From the NCBI GenBank assembly GCA_040514265.1, contig JBEVCD010000015.1, forward strand, positions 1-33,504: a DNA stretch of 33,504 bases, read 5' to 3'. The notes under the pieces are model-generated. The model saw only the letters and a list, made by a program, of their open reading frames with translations, did no database searches and had not been told where the DNA came from. The position numbers and the translations under genes are program-made. Positions 6,199 through 14,698 of the stretch are shown in pieces; within the stretch, counting starts at the first letter, position 1; every line of letters begins with the position of its first letter. The DNA comes from WYZ-LMO2 sp040514265. GTDB taxonomy: Archaea > Halobacteriota > Archaeoglobi > Archaeoglobales > Archaeoglobaceae.

Positions 6199-7983
6199 AT
6201 GAGAGTAGCGTTACTGTTTCTCTTACTCCTCGCAGCCCCAGTTATGGCTCTGGATTACGAGGAGAAACCAAACGTCTCGGTGGCGAACGTCCTCGTATTC
6301 AACGAGTTCGCGCAGCAATTCGTCCCTACGAACCACGTCGGAAAGGGGGAGAAGATTGTCCAGATCCTGGTCTTCAACGACGCGAAGCGTGAGAAGCTCG
6401 AGTACGATGACGTGAACGAGGCTATGTTTTTCAGCGACGAGAGCGCTCTCTTCACAGCCTACAACGTCAGGTTCGAGCTCGAAGGTGACGGCGTCGAAGT
6501 TCTGACTCCTCCCGTCTACTTGCCAGCCCTCCCGCCGAAAGAGGTCAAAGCCGAACCTGTGCCGCTCACTTTCAGAGTGAAGTTCGTCGAACCGGGTGAG
6601 CACGAGCTGAAGCTCAAAGTTACGTACTTCATAATCGACGATGTTTACCTGGGACAGGCCTTTCCTCCAGTTCTCATGCCCAAAACTGACGTGACGAGCA
6701 TATCTTACAGGATTAACGATCCGAACAACGCAACTGTTACAAACCAGACGACGCGGGAATACGTGGTAAAGCTACAGAGCTACGAAATAAAATTCGTCAG
6801 AGTCGAGAAAGAAGTTCGGCTGAAGTTCACAGTCGAAGAGGATGTAAGGCTCGAAATAGTCGATGCTGAGCAGAACGCCGTTTTTGGAATCGGGAAGGGC
6901 GAACTGAGGTTGAAGATAAGAAATGCAGGAGAAAAGGTTGCGAGGAACTCTTATCTCGTCGTCTCCCTCCCCAGGGGTTTCGGGTCGCAAACCCAAGCGT
7001 CCCCGGGTTTGCCGACGATGTCTATGCAGATTCCCATGCAGGTCTCGCAGATGCAGATGCAGACGCCGTCGAGCGGAGAGCTGCAGTACTTCGTCGGCGA
7101 TCTGCAGCCCGGAGCCGTTAGAGACGTTTCGCTCCGCTTCGACGTCAGCGTAGAAGAACCCGGAAACTACACGCTGACGCTGAAGCTGCGCTACGTCGAT
7201 GAGTTCGGAAACGTCAGGGAGACGAAGGAAGTCCCAGTCGGATTTCTGGTTGAGGAGAAGCCGAAGTTCAGCGTTGAAATTGTTAGTGGCGTGCACGTGA
7301 ACTCGAAGGGGAAAGTGAGGGCGATCGTTAACTTCAACCGCGACCTCAAAGGTGTGAGCCTTGAACTGCGAACCTCGCCGCCACTCTCGGTCTTGAGCTC
7401 GGAGTGCTACATCGGCGACGTCGCGGCTGGCGAGGATTACGAGTGCGAATTCGTTGTTCAGGCTTCCGACGAGGCTTCGCCGACTACTTACCCTGCCGAG
7501 CTTGTCGTGAGCTTCGTGTCGGGAGGCGAGACCTTCGAACTCGAACCCGTTACAATCGGCATCGAGGTTAAGCCAAGAATAGAGTTCGGCGTGGAGGGAT
7601 TAGCAAGCATAGCTGCCGGCGAGGAAGCGATCGTGGAATTTTACGTCGTCAATCTCGGCAACGTCAGCGTCAGCGATGCCACAGCCCGGCTGACGATCGT
7701 CGACCCCTTCAGCTCGACCGACGACACCGCTTACTTGGGCGACATGCAGCCGGGAGAGAAGAAGGTGGCGAGGTTCAAGCTAGCCGTAGACAGGGACGCT
7801 ACACCTAAAGTTTACGGGCTCAACCTCGAAGTCAAGTACCGCGACGCCAGCGGGGAGTGGGTTTACAGCGAGCCGGTAAAAGCCCTCGTCGAAGTTCAGC
7901 CGGCTAAGCCACCCTACGGCATGCTTGCAGTGGTCGCGATTGTTCTGATAGCTGCGGTTGCATACTATCTGAAGAGAAGGTAG
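6199..7983 (+). CDS. secreted, C-terminally anchored envelope protein (COG1361-like)
   Basis: This 594-aa protein has a signal peptide at residues 1-17 (MRVALLFLLLLAAPVMA). A long beta-rich ectodomain follows, and a final transmembrane segment (about residues 574-591) ends YYLKRR. The ectodomain looks like repeated Ig/CARDB-like or S-layer-associated domains, with periodic phrases such as IRNAGEKVARNSYLVVSLP, VNLGNVSVSDA and LGDMQPGEKKVARFKL. N-x-S/T glycosylation sequons occur. Residues 274-287 are Met-rich (Met 274, 276, 280, 285, 287) with interspersed Gln. It ends 1 bp before the RND transporter, so it is probably its extracytoplasmic partner. Ligand and function are unknown. Confidence 0.85.
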   Translation: MRVALLFLLLLAAPVMALDYEEKPNVSVANVLVFNEFAQQFVPTNHVGKGEKIVQILVFNDAKREKLEYDDVNEAMFFSDESALFTAYNVRFELEGDGVEVLTPPVYLPALPPKEVKAEPVPLTFRVKFVEPGEHELKLKVTYFIIDDVYLGQAFPPVLMPKTDVTSISYRINDPNNATVTNQTTREYVVKLQSYEIKFVRVEKEVRLKFTVEEDVRLEIVDAEQNAVFGIGKGELRLKIRNAGEKVARNSYLVVSLPRGFGSQTQASPGLPTMSMQIPMQVSQMQMQTPSSGELQYFVGDLQPGAVRDVSLRFDVSVEEPGNYTLTLKLRYVDEFGNVRETKEVPVGFLVEEKPKFSVEIVSGVHVNSKGKVRAIVNFNRDLKGVSLELRTSPPLSVLSSECYIGDVAAGEDYECEFVVQASDEASPTTYPAELVVSFVSGGETFELEPVTIGIEVKPRIEFGVEGLASIAAGEEAIVEFYVVNLGNVSVSDATARLTIVDPFSSTDDTAYLGDMQPGEKKVARFKLAVDRDATPKVYGLNLEVKYRDASGEWVYSEPVKALVEVQPAKPPYGMLAVVAIVLIAAVAYYLKRR

Positions 7984-7984
7984 C

Positions 7985-10153
7985 ATGCTGGAAAAGGTCG
8001 CGAAGTTCGTAACGGCGAGACCGGGATTGGTAGTCTCGGTGATTGCGGTAGTCCTGATGCTCTCCGCTGTCTCGTCTCAGAACGTTAAGCTGAGTTCCGG
8101 AACCGAGTCGATGTTCAGCGAAGACGACGTCGTCTACATGCGTTACAAGCTCTACCAGAAGGAGTTCGGCGTAAGCAGCGACAGCCTGTTTGTTTTCGTC
8201 AAAGGTGACGACGTCGTAAGCAGGGACGTCTACGAGTTGATGCTTGAGCTTCAGCGAAGGATAGAAGAAATCGAGGGCGTTGGGAGTACAGTCTCTCCAG
8301 CATCCGTAATCGTCGAAATCGCCGGTTACTTGCCAGCAGATGAAGCAGAGCTTGAGAGACTGAGCGACGTCTACGCGAAGGATCTGCTTCCGAAGCCGAC
8401 GCTCGCGCTTATCGTCGTCTCGCTCGAAACCTCCGACAGGGATAGACAGAAGGAGATAGCGAAAGAGGTTGAAAGAGTTCTGGAGACGGCACAGCTCCCA
8501 CCATCGCTCGAACTTCAGCTAACGGGCAGAGCTGCGCTGAGCATACAGATAGAAAGAGAGATCGTCCGGAGCCTCGGAATAACCATGACGGCTTCGATTT
8601 TAATGATGATCTTGATACTCTACCTCACTTTCAGCGGCGTCGTGAGGCGGAAGCTTACGGCTTTCATCCCGCTCATAATTTCCGTGATGTCTGTCCAGAT
8701 TCTCTACGGCTTGATGCCTCTCCTCGGCATACCTCTGTCCGAGCACACGAACGGTGCTCTGCCCATGCTCATAGGGCTCGCGATAGAGTACGGTGCGCAG
8801 CTTCAGAACAGGTACGAGGAAGAGCGGCGCGAGGGTAGAAGGAGCGACGAGGCAGCCGTTATAGCGACGACACGAACGGGCTTGGCGATAGCGATGGCTC
8901 TGCTCACGACCGTGATAGGCTTCATGTCGATGATGACCCCCGGGATTCCAGCCATGACCCAGTTCGGACTCATCTCGTCACTCGGGCTGATAATCACCTA
9001 CGTACTGACCATTACTTTCCTCCCGGCTCTTTTAAAGATGATCGACAGGGGTGGTGAAGGTGGGAGAGAGGAAGGTAGAGCGCTGATAGAGGCATCGCTC
9101 GAAAAGATCGCAGTCTTTACGGCAAACAGACCGCTCGCGATACTGGTTGCCACAGTCATCGTAGTTATACTGGGCGCTTACGCGTCGCAGCTCGTCGAAC
9201 TTGAGACTAACTACAACAAGTACGTTCCCCAGAACCTACCGGCTATTCAGCGCTTTAAAGAGCTCGAAAGCCTGGTCGGAGGGCAGGCGGTCTACACCCT
9301 CGTGATCAGCGTGGACGAGATCGACTCCTCGACACTCGAAAAGCTGAAGGAAGTAGCGGAATACGTAAAAAGCAGGGAAGAACTCGTTTACGACTACGAC
9401 TCGGTAACGAAGATTGTCGACAGCGTGATAGCAGCCTACGGTCTAGACGAGAGCGCAGCCTTCAGCGTGTTCTCGTCGCTTCCCGAGGAGCGTAAGAGGG
9501 CTTACGTATCCGGAAACCTCGTAGCGATACACTTCAAGAGCGATGCGGATAGTCAAGAGGAGTACGTTGGACTTTGGAGGTCTATAGAGAACGACGTCCG
9601 GTACTTCGGCTTCAGCGACTTCTACGTTACAGGCTCGCCTGTGCTCTACGGGCACATGGGCGATGTTATGATCGGAGGTCAGACGACAATGACGTTCGCA
9701 GCCTACGCCTTCGTCGTAACACTGCTGCTCGTCGTATACCGCTCCGTAAGAAAAGCCGTCGTCCCATTGGTCGCCATAACAAGCGTTATAGCGACGATGA
9801 ACATCTTCATGGTTCTCTTCGGCATAAAGCAGACCATGCTGTCGATCGCTCTGAACTCAATAACCCTCGGACTGGGTATAGACTTCTCGATCCACATCCT
9901 CGAAAGGTACTTCGAGGAGCGCGAAAACTACGATCCCATGAGCGCCGTGAGGAGGACGGTGGAGAGAACGGGAAAGGCTATCACAACGTCGGCGCTTACA
10001 ATGGCTGGTGGATTCGGGTCGCTCGCCTTTTCGCCGTTCCCGATACTCAGCGATTTCGGAATAATAGCGTTCGTCGCGATAGTATTCAGCTTACTGGCTG
10101 CTCTGACGGTCGCTCCGGCGTTCCTGATGGTCACGGAGAGGTTCGGGAGATGA
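7985..10153 (+). CDS. RND-superfamily transporter (HAE3/MMPL type)
   Basis: This 722-aa protein has the duplicated RND layout: one N-terminal membrane helix (residues about 14-32), an extracytoplasmic loop of about 150 residues, five helices (about 195-355), a second single helix (about 380-402), another loop, and a final helix block (about 560-720). The helix 4-like motifs MLIGLAIEYGAQLQNRYEE and LGLGIDFSIHILERYFEE carry the acidic residues expected to couple proton or ion movement. The length and halves fit the mostly archaeal HAE3 family rather than SecDF, and the protein is shorter than bacterial AcrB. Likely cargo is lipid or hydrophobic molecules, by family analogy only. It overlaps the next gene by 4 bp (ATGA). 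Confidence 0.9.
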   Translation: MLEKVAKFVTARPGLVVSVIAVVLMLSAVSSQNVKLSSGTESMFSEDDVVYMRYKLYQKEFGVSSDSLFVFVKGDDVVSRDVYELMLELQRRIEEIEGVGSTVSPASVIVEIAGYLPADEAELERLSDVYAKDLLPKPTLALIVVSLETSDRDRQKEIAKEVERVLETAQLPPSLELQLTGRAALSIQIEREIVRSLGITMTASILMMILILYLTFSGVVRRKLTAFIPLIISVMSVQILYGLMPLLGIPLSEHTNGALPMLIGLAIEYGAQLQNRYEEERREGRRSDEAAVIATTRTGLAIAMALLTTVIGFMSMMTPGIPAMTQFGLISSLGLIITYVLTITFLPALLKMIDRGGEGGREEGRALIEASLEKIAVFTANRPLAILVATVIVVILGAYASQLVELETNYNKYVPQNLPAIQRFKELESLVGGQAVYTLVISVDEIDSSTLEKLKEVAEYVKSREELVYDYDSVTKIVDSVIAAYGLDESAAFSVFSSLPEERKRAYVSGNLVAIHFKSDADSQEEYVGLWRSIENDVRYFGFSDFYVTGSPVLYGHMGDVMIGGQTTMTFAAYAFVVTLLLVVYRSVRKAVVPLVAITSVIATMNIFMVLFGIKQTMLSIALNSITLGLGIDFSIHILERYFEERENYDPMSAVRRTVERTGKAITTSALTMAGGFGSLAFSPFPILSDFGIIAFVAIVFSLLAALTVAPAFLMVTERFGR

Positions 10154-11187
10154 AGTATTCTTTTTTCGCGCGTTCGGAGCTCGAAGAACTTCTGTCTTCC
10201 TTAAAGGGTGCGAAACCGAAGTTCAGGGCTATGAGGCGCGTAGAGCTGATAGCCGAGTTCGAAGGGGGTGTTGTTGGCAGATATGGAGACTTGCTCTTCG
10301 TTTTCGGAGAATTTGAGGGACTGGAGCCCCTCAAGACGATCGAAGTCGAGCTCTCAAGCGGAGGTGACTTCAAACCGTTCGCCTACGGCAGATACAAGAT
10401 CGGCGAAAAGATCTTCATCGATTCTGAGTTCAGAGACGAGCTGTTCTACGACGCTCTTCCAGCTCTTCTGGCGGAGATAGCGAGGGCTGAGGTAGTCGCC
10501 AAGGAATGCGATGCGCGAGCTTTGCACTTGAAAGAGAGGGAGAGGTCGATACTCGCCGAAGTTGCGAGGCTCACGAAGGAGGCGGAGAGAGCCGACAGGG
10601 TGGAGCTGGAAAGTCTCCCCTTCCGGGTAACGGAGATGAGGTCGGATTTTTTCTCTTCCTACATGCAGTTCAGGGACGCTCTTGGAGAGCTGCAGTCCTC
10701 AGTTTACAGAGCCGAAGTGATCTCAACCGAACTCGGAGGTTTGCTTGCAGAGATGATTGAGGAGCTGAAGTTCGAGTTGGAGAAGCTGAGTCTTCTGTCG
10801 GCGAACTTCAGGGACACACTCGAAGGCATCGAAAACACCCTCGACGTCGTTCACCTGCGAATCGAGATGATACGCGGGGAGGAGAACCTCGAACTTCAGC
10901 GACGCACGTCAGCGCTGCAAGCAGCCGCTGCGGTTATAGAATACGTGGCGGTGTTCTACTACACCATGAAGATCTGGGAGTCTTTTTTGCCAGTTAAAGA
11001 TATGCCCGAATACGCCTCCTTTACAATCCTCGCCTTCTTCTCGCTCCTCGTCGTCCTCTACACCGAGGCGCTCGGCGACTACCTGGTGGAGAGGAGGGTG
11101 ACGAAGAAGCTCGTCGCCGAAACCGCGATGCTGGTTGCAATCTTGGTGCTTATGGCTATCGCCCCTACCCTTTTAGCAGCTTTATAG
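10150..11187 (+). CDS. coiled-coil protein with C-terminal membrane helices
   Basis: The 345-aa product is read from the ATG overlapping the transporter stop (ATGA). The frame stays open further upstream, but that part would be antisense-like overlap inside the RND gene. Residues about 1-120 form an alpha/beta cytosolic domain. Residues about 115-255 are rich in Glu, Leu and Arg and look like a long coiled coil. Residues about 260-345 hold two or three hydrophobic helices (ASFTILAFFSLLVVLYTEA; LVAETAMLVAILVLMAIAP). The order resembles CorA-like proteins, but no GMN motif is present. I do not recognise the family. Coupling to the RND gene suggests an accessory subunit. Confidence 0.78.
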   Translation: MKYSFFARSELEELLSSLKGAKPKFRAMRRVELIAEFEGGVVGRYGDLLFVFGEFEGLEPLKTIEVELSSGGDFKPFAYGRYKIGEKIFIDSEFRDELFYDALPALLAEIARAEVVAKECDARALHLKERERSILAEVARLTKEAERADRVELESLPFRVTEMRSDFFSSYMQFRDALGELQSSVYRAEVISTELGGLLAEMIEELKFELEKLSLLSANFRDTLEGIENTLDVVHLRIEMIRGEENLELQRRTSALQAAAAVIEYVAVFYYTMKIWESFLPVKDMPEYASFTILAFFSLLVVLYTEALGDYLVERRVTKKLVAETAMLVAILVLMAIAPTLLAAL

Positions 11188-11353
11188 CTTTCAGCCTGTC
11201 GCTGAGCAATCTTATGTGTTCCCTCTCCTGAGATATGAGAAAATCGAGCAGTTCAGCTGTCTCCGCGTCGGCTTGCTCCTTCATCTTCGTGTAAGCCTCT
11301 ATCGCCTCCTTCTCCATCTTTATTGCTATCTTCAGAATCTCCTCAGGGGTCAT
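11165..11353 (-). CDS. half-length ferritin-like helical hairpin protein
   Basis: This 62-aa protein is predicted to be two helices. Helix 1 contains MEKEAIEAYTKM with Glu16 and Tyr21, and helix 2 contains SQEREHIRLL with the ExxH pair Glu43/His46. Together these form one half of a ferritin/rubrerythrin-type diiron site, so the protein would have to dimerise to build a four-helix bundle. That is known for encapsulated ferritins, which are longer. The metal-binding role is inferred. The start is ATG with a TATA-like block about 23 bp upstream. Its 3' end overlaps the convergent coiled-coil gene by 23 bp. Confidence 0.72.
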   Translation of the reverse strand: MTPEEILKIAIKMEKEAIEAYTKMKEQADAETAELLDFLISQEREHIRLLSDRLKAIKLLKG

Positions 11354-11371
11354 GGACCGAGTGGGCGAAGG

Positions 11372-11390
11372 TATTTAAATCCCTTTATAA
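11372..11390. promoter_or_regulatory. divergent AT elements between the half-ferritin and tbp genes
   Basis: The perfect palindrome ATTTAAAT (11373-11380) is about 23 bp from the half-ferritin ATG at 11353. TTTATAA follows at 11384-11390. Initiation about 25 bp after the palindrome would give tbp a leader of about 10 nt containing AGGTGA. Initiation from TTTATAA would make tbp nearly leaderless. Which box serves which gene cannot be settled from sequence. Confidence 0.45.
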
Positions 11391-11410
11391 GCTTTAAATA
11401 GGTGAGAGTC

Positions 11411-11962
11411 ATGCAAGACTATAAAATAAAAATCGAGAACGTGGTCGCCTCCACGCAGATTGGGGAGAACATAGACCTGAACAAGATAGCGAGGGAGATA
11501 AAGGATTCCGAATACAGACCAAAACAGTTTCCTGGACTCGTTTTGCGCACGAAGGAGCCGAAGGCTGCAGCCCTCATCTTCAGAAGCGGTAAGGTTGTCT
11601 GCACGGGGTCGAAGAGTGTCGAGGACGCGAGGAGGGCAGTGAAGGAGATAGTGAGGATGCTCAAAGAGATAGGAATAGACGTCATAGACGACCCCGACGT
11701 CAGGGTGCAGAACATCGTAGCCTCAGCCGACCTGGGTGTGGATCTCAACCTGAACGCGATCGCCGTCGGTCTGGGGCTTGAGAACATCGAATACGAGCCG
11801 GAGCAGTTTCCGGGTCTCGTTTACAGACTCGACGACCCGCGCGTAGTGGTGCTGATTTTTGGTTCTGGAAAGATGGTCGTTACAGGCGGCAAAAGCCCGG
11901 ACGATGCCAGAAAAGCCGTCGAGAGGATAGCGGAGGAGCTCCGAACTCTGGGGCTGATGTAA
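11411..11962 (+). CDS. tbp: TATA-box-binding protein
   Basis: The 183-aa product is a full TBP core made of two direct repeats of about 90 residues. The first contains KIENVVASTQIG, QFPGLVLR and FRSGKVVCTGSKS. The second contains VQNIVASADLG, QFPGLVYR and FGSGKMVVTGGKS. It binds TATA DNA and recruits TFB and RNA polymerase. I start at ATG 11411 because AGGTGA (11400-11405) sits 5 nt upstream. A GTG at 11402 in frame would add three residues and overlap that site. The start lies 57 bp from the divergent half-ferritin gene. The stop overlaps the next ATG by one base (TAATG), so TBP and the HAD phosphatase are co-expressed. Confidence 0.95.
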   Translation: MQDYKIKIENVVASTQIGENIDLNKIAREIKDSEYRPKQFPGLVLRTKEPKAAALIFRSGKVVCTGSKSVEDARRAVKEIVRMLKEIGIDVIDDPDVRVQNIVASADLGVDLNLNAIAVGLGLENIEYEPEQFPGLVYRLDDPRVVVLIFGSGKMVVTGGKSPDDARKAVERIAEELRTLGLM

Positions 11963-12759
11963 TGCATCCTCTTCTGAAGAAGGAGGGCTTCATAATAGAC
12001 GTAGACGGGGTCGTGGGGAGGAGCACGGTAGCCATACCAGAAGGCGTAGAGGCGGTAAAACTGCTCAAGCGGATGGGTAAGAAAATCGTTTTTGTTTCCA
12101 ACAACTCGACGAGGAGCAGGAGTACTCTGCTGGAGAGACTCAGGAGCTTCGGACTCGAAGTGAGCGAGAGGGAGATACTCGTCGCCACCTACGCCACGGC
12201 TCTTTTTATAGCCAGAGAAAAACCGGGGGCGAAGGTCTTCACGACGGGTGAGGAGGGGCTGATAGAGGAGCTTAAGCTCGCCGGGCTGAAGATAGTGGAC
12301 TATAACGAAGCTGAGTACCTCGTCGTCGGATCGAACAGGAATATAAACTTCGAGATCATGACGAAAGCTCTGAGAGCTTGTCTGAGGGGAATCAGGTACG
12401 TAGCCACGAATCCGGACAGGATTTTTCCCGGAGACGACGGTCCGATCCCCGGCACCGGCATGATCATCGGAGCACTCTACTGGATGACCGGAAGGGAGCC
12501 GGACGTCGTGGTCGGGAAACCCTCGCCGGTCATTATGCGGGAAGCTCTGCGCATGCTCGGATTGAAAGCTGATGAGGTCGTAGTCGTGGGCGATCAGATA
12601 GACGTCGACGTCGCGGCTGGCAGAGCTATAGGAGCTGAAACCCTCCTCGTCCTAACCGGGGTGACGACGAGGGAAAACCTGAGAGAGATGATCGAGAGGT
12701 ACGGAATCGAGCCGGACTACGTAGCGGAATCGCTCCTCGAAGTATTCAGATCTCAATAA
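11962..12759 (+). CDS. HAD-superfamily phosphatase, NagD/HAD-IIA type
   Basis: This 265-aa protein shows the HAD motifs in order: I in IIDVDGVV (nucleophile Asp and acid Asp, residues about 13-17), II in VFVSNNST near 48, III Lys in VVGKPSP near 190, and IV in VVGDQIDVD near 213. The spacing, with a large cap between motifs II and III and the PGTGMIIGAL segment, places it in the IIA/NagD group of phosphatases acting on sugar phosphates, glycolate phosphate, nucleotides or p-nitrophenyl phosphate. The exact substrate is not predictable. It is translationally coupled to tbp and overlaps the convergent moeA by 14 bp. Confidence 0.88.
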   Translation: MHPLLKKEGFIIDVDGVVGRSTVAIPEGVEAVKLLKRMGKKIVFVSNNSTRSRSTLLERLRSFGLEVSEREILVATYATALFIAREKPGAKVFTTGEEGLIEELKLAGLKIVDYNEAEYLVVGSNRNINFEIMTKALRACLRGIRYVATNPDRIFPGDDGPIPGTGMIIGALYWMTGREPDVVVGKPSPVIMREALRMLGLKADEVVVVGDQIDVDVAAGRAIGAETLLVLTGVTTRENLREMIERYGIEPDYVAESLLEVFRSQ

Positions 12760-14698
12760 TCTCTCCGGTCCTCTCGTAGGTTCTCAAACCCTCAAGTTTG
12801 CGCAGCTCCTCGCTGAACTCCTCACTCTTCAGGACGTCTAAGAACATCTGGACCGACTCCTTACCGATCTTTTCCTTCGGAATCAGGAAGTCGTACTCCT
12901 CAGCCCTCAGCGGTATGAAGTCGAGCCCGTATCTCGCTGCTACACTCTTTATCGCCACACCGACGTCGGCTTTACCGCTTGCGACGGCTACGGCTACGGA
13001 GGTGTGCGTCTTCGCCTCAACGTTGTAACCCCTTATCTTCGAAACCAGCTCCTCGAAGCTCAAATTGAGCCTCTCCGCCAGCTCTGAAAGGTAGGAGTCC
13101 GTGAGAATCCGCGTCCCCGAACCTCTGTTTCTGTTTATGAACGTGACATCCTCGCGCAGCAGGTCTTCGAAGCCCCTTATCCCCTTCGGATTTCCCTTCG
13201 CTACAACCAACCCCTGCTCCCTCAGGTAGCCCTTGACGAGGTAGCCCCTGAACCCGTACCTCCTCGCGACGTTTACGTTGTACTCTCCGCTCTCGTCGAG
13301 CAGGTGTGTTCCGGCTACGTCAGCTTCTCCCCTCTTTGCAGCGAGTATTCCAGCCGTGGAACCGACGTTGATGACTTTAGCTGTCAAAGGCTTTCGCTTC
13401 CTCATCAGCGAGAGCAGCAGATCGACGCCGACGCAGTGACTGCCTATTACGACGAGGTCAGCCGGCTTCAGCGAGCTGTAAAGCTGAACTTCAACCTCTT
13501 CCCCCTCCTCGATTATCAGCGTCCTCTCGTCGACCTCTATGAATCCGTCGGCGAAGGCGAAAGCCGAAACGGCACCGCTGTAAGATCCTAGGACCGGATA
13601 AGCCGAAAGCCCTTCGCCCGAGACCAGGTGGACGGGAAGAAACTCCCTCCGTCCCTCCGCGGAGAAAACCTTAAACGCCAACCTCGCGCGGACCCTCCTC
13701 TCTTCCCTGCCCATTCCGGCTAGTTCCCTTATGAGCGGAGCCACAAGTACTTCGAATATAGTGATCGCCGACGTCGGATAGCCCGGCAAACCGATTACGG
13801 GTTTTTCACCGCTGAACGCTATTATCGTCGGCTTTCCGGGCTTTACGGCTATTCCGTGGACGACGACGCCGGGATCGTATCTGTCGAGTATCCTGTACAT
13901 GACATCTCCAACGCCCGCAGATGTGCTCCCGCTCGTAAGCACGATGTCCGCGAGCCTCAATCCCTCATCGACCTTTTCCGCTATCTCCTCCTCGTCATCC
14001 CTCGCTATGCCGACGATGATTGGCTCTCCTCCGTTCTCAGCAACAGCCGCCGCTATGGCGTAGGAGTTCACGTCGTATATCTTCCCGAATTCCAGCTCTT
14101 CACCGGGCTTTACGAGCTCGTTCCCCGTAGATATTACAGCCACCCTCGGCTTCCTGAACACCTTAACCCTGCTAACTCCGATCGATGCGAGCACTCCGGC
14201 GTCTTGAGGCTGGAGTATTTCCCCCTTCTTTAAAACTACCTCTCCGGACTTTACGTCTTCCCCCCTCCTCGAAACGTTCTTGAGAGGGGGGACGGCTTTA
14301 AACACCTCGACGAAGTCCCCGCTCCGCCTCGTGTGCTCGACCATCACCACCGCGTTCGCGTTCTTGGGCATCGCAGCTCCGGTTGCTATCTCCACAGCCT
14401 CCCCCCTCTTAAGTTCCAGCGAGGGGTTTTCTCCCGCCTCCACTCTGCCGATTACTCTAAGCCTGACCGGCGAGTCCTCGTCAGCTCCGAATGTATCCTC
14501 AGCTATAACTGCATAGCCATCCATTGCAGCCCTGTCGAAGGGTGGAACGTCCACACCGGCGACAATGTCTTCAGCCGCCACCCTGCCCAGAGCCTGCAGC
14601 AGTTCGACCTCCTCAACTTTCGGCTCAAGCCTGCAGAACCTCTTCAAAACCTCCCTCGCCTCTTCGAGTGTCACAACGCTCCTGAACACCTTCCTCAT
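12746..14698 (-). CDS. moeA: MoeA molybdopterin molybdenumtransferase fused to a periplasmic-binding-like domain
   Basis: The product is 650 aa. Residues 1 to about 405 are MoeA: VPPFDRAAMDGYAV near 55-70, VMVEHT near 125, a central segment with GEILQPQDAGVLASIG, and the MPT-binding domain with LTSGSTSAGVGD and GLPGYPTSA. Residues about 415-650 are a PBP/LysR-substrate-like domain (ADLVVIGSHCVGVDLLL, STAGILAAKRGEADVAGTHLL, NRNRGSGTR), a fusion known in archaeal MoeA. The enzyme inserts molybdate or tungstate into adenylylated molybdopterin, and the fused domain may bind a ligand. ATG 14698 overlaps the upstream moeA by 4 bp. Residues 45-208 come from a DNA tract identical to the neighbouring paralogue. 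Confidence 0.93.
   Translation of the reverse strand: MRKVFRSVVTLEEAREVLKRFCRLEPKVEEVELLQALGRVAAEDIVAGVDVPPFDRAAMDGYAVIAEDTFGADEDSPVRLRVIGRVEAGENPSLELKRGEAVEIATGAAMPKNANAVVMVEHTRRSGDFVEVFKAVPPLKNVSRRGEDVKSGEVVLKKGEILQPQDAGVLASIGVSRVKVFRKPRVAVISTGNELVKPGEELEFGKIYDVNSYAIAAAVAENGGEPIIVGIARDDEEEIAEKVDEGLRLADIVLTSGSTSAGVGDVMYRILDRYDPGVVVHGIAVKPGKPTIIAFSGEKPVIGLPGYPTSAITIFEVLVAPLIRELAGMGREERRVRARLAFKVFSAEGRREFLPVHLVSGEGLSAYPVLGSYSGAVSAFAFADGFIEVDERTLIIEEGEEVEVQLYSSLKPADLVVIGSHCVGVDLLLSLMRKRKPLTAKVINVGSTAGILAAKRGEADVAGTHLLDESGEYNVNVARRYGFRGYLVKGYLREQGLVVAKGNPKGIRGFEDLLREDVTFINRNRGSGTRILTDSYLSELAERLNLSFEELVSKIRGYNVEAKTHTSVAVAVASGKADVGVAIKSVAARYGLDFIPLRAEEYDFLIPKEKIGKESVQMFLDVLKSEEFSEELRKLEGLRTYERTGEIIEI
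14075..14565 (-). repeat. 491-bp identical tract, copy A (inside the downstream moeA)
   Basis: This segment is identical base for base to 15307-15797, as compared by eye across the full length, at an offset of 1232 bp in direct orientation. The edges are abrupt: mismatches begin at 14074 and 14566, and similarity then falls to that of distant paralogues. It encodes residues 45-208. Confidence 0.95.

Noticed and set aside
6923..7153. Arg/Cys-rich frame inside the secreted protein gene
   Set aside because: Its composition is that of a frame-shifted reading of coding DNA; there is no start signal.
9574..10149. Long upstream extension of the coiled-coil membrane protein frame
   Set aside because: It lies wholly inside the RND transporter gene in another frame, is rich in Arg and His in the way out-of-frame translations are, and an ATG with 4-bp overlap at 10150 explains the start.
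14280..14516. Identical 78-residue plus-strand frames here and at 15512-15748
   Set aside because: They are antisense to the duplicated moeA tract; their identity only reflects the 491-bp repeat.
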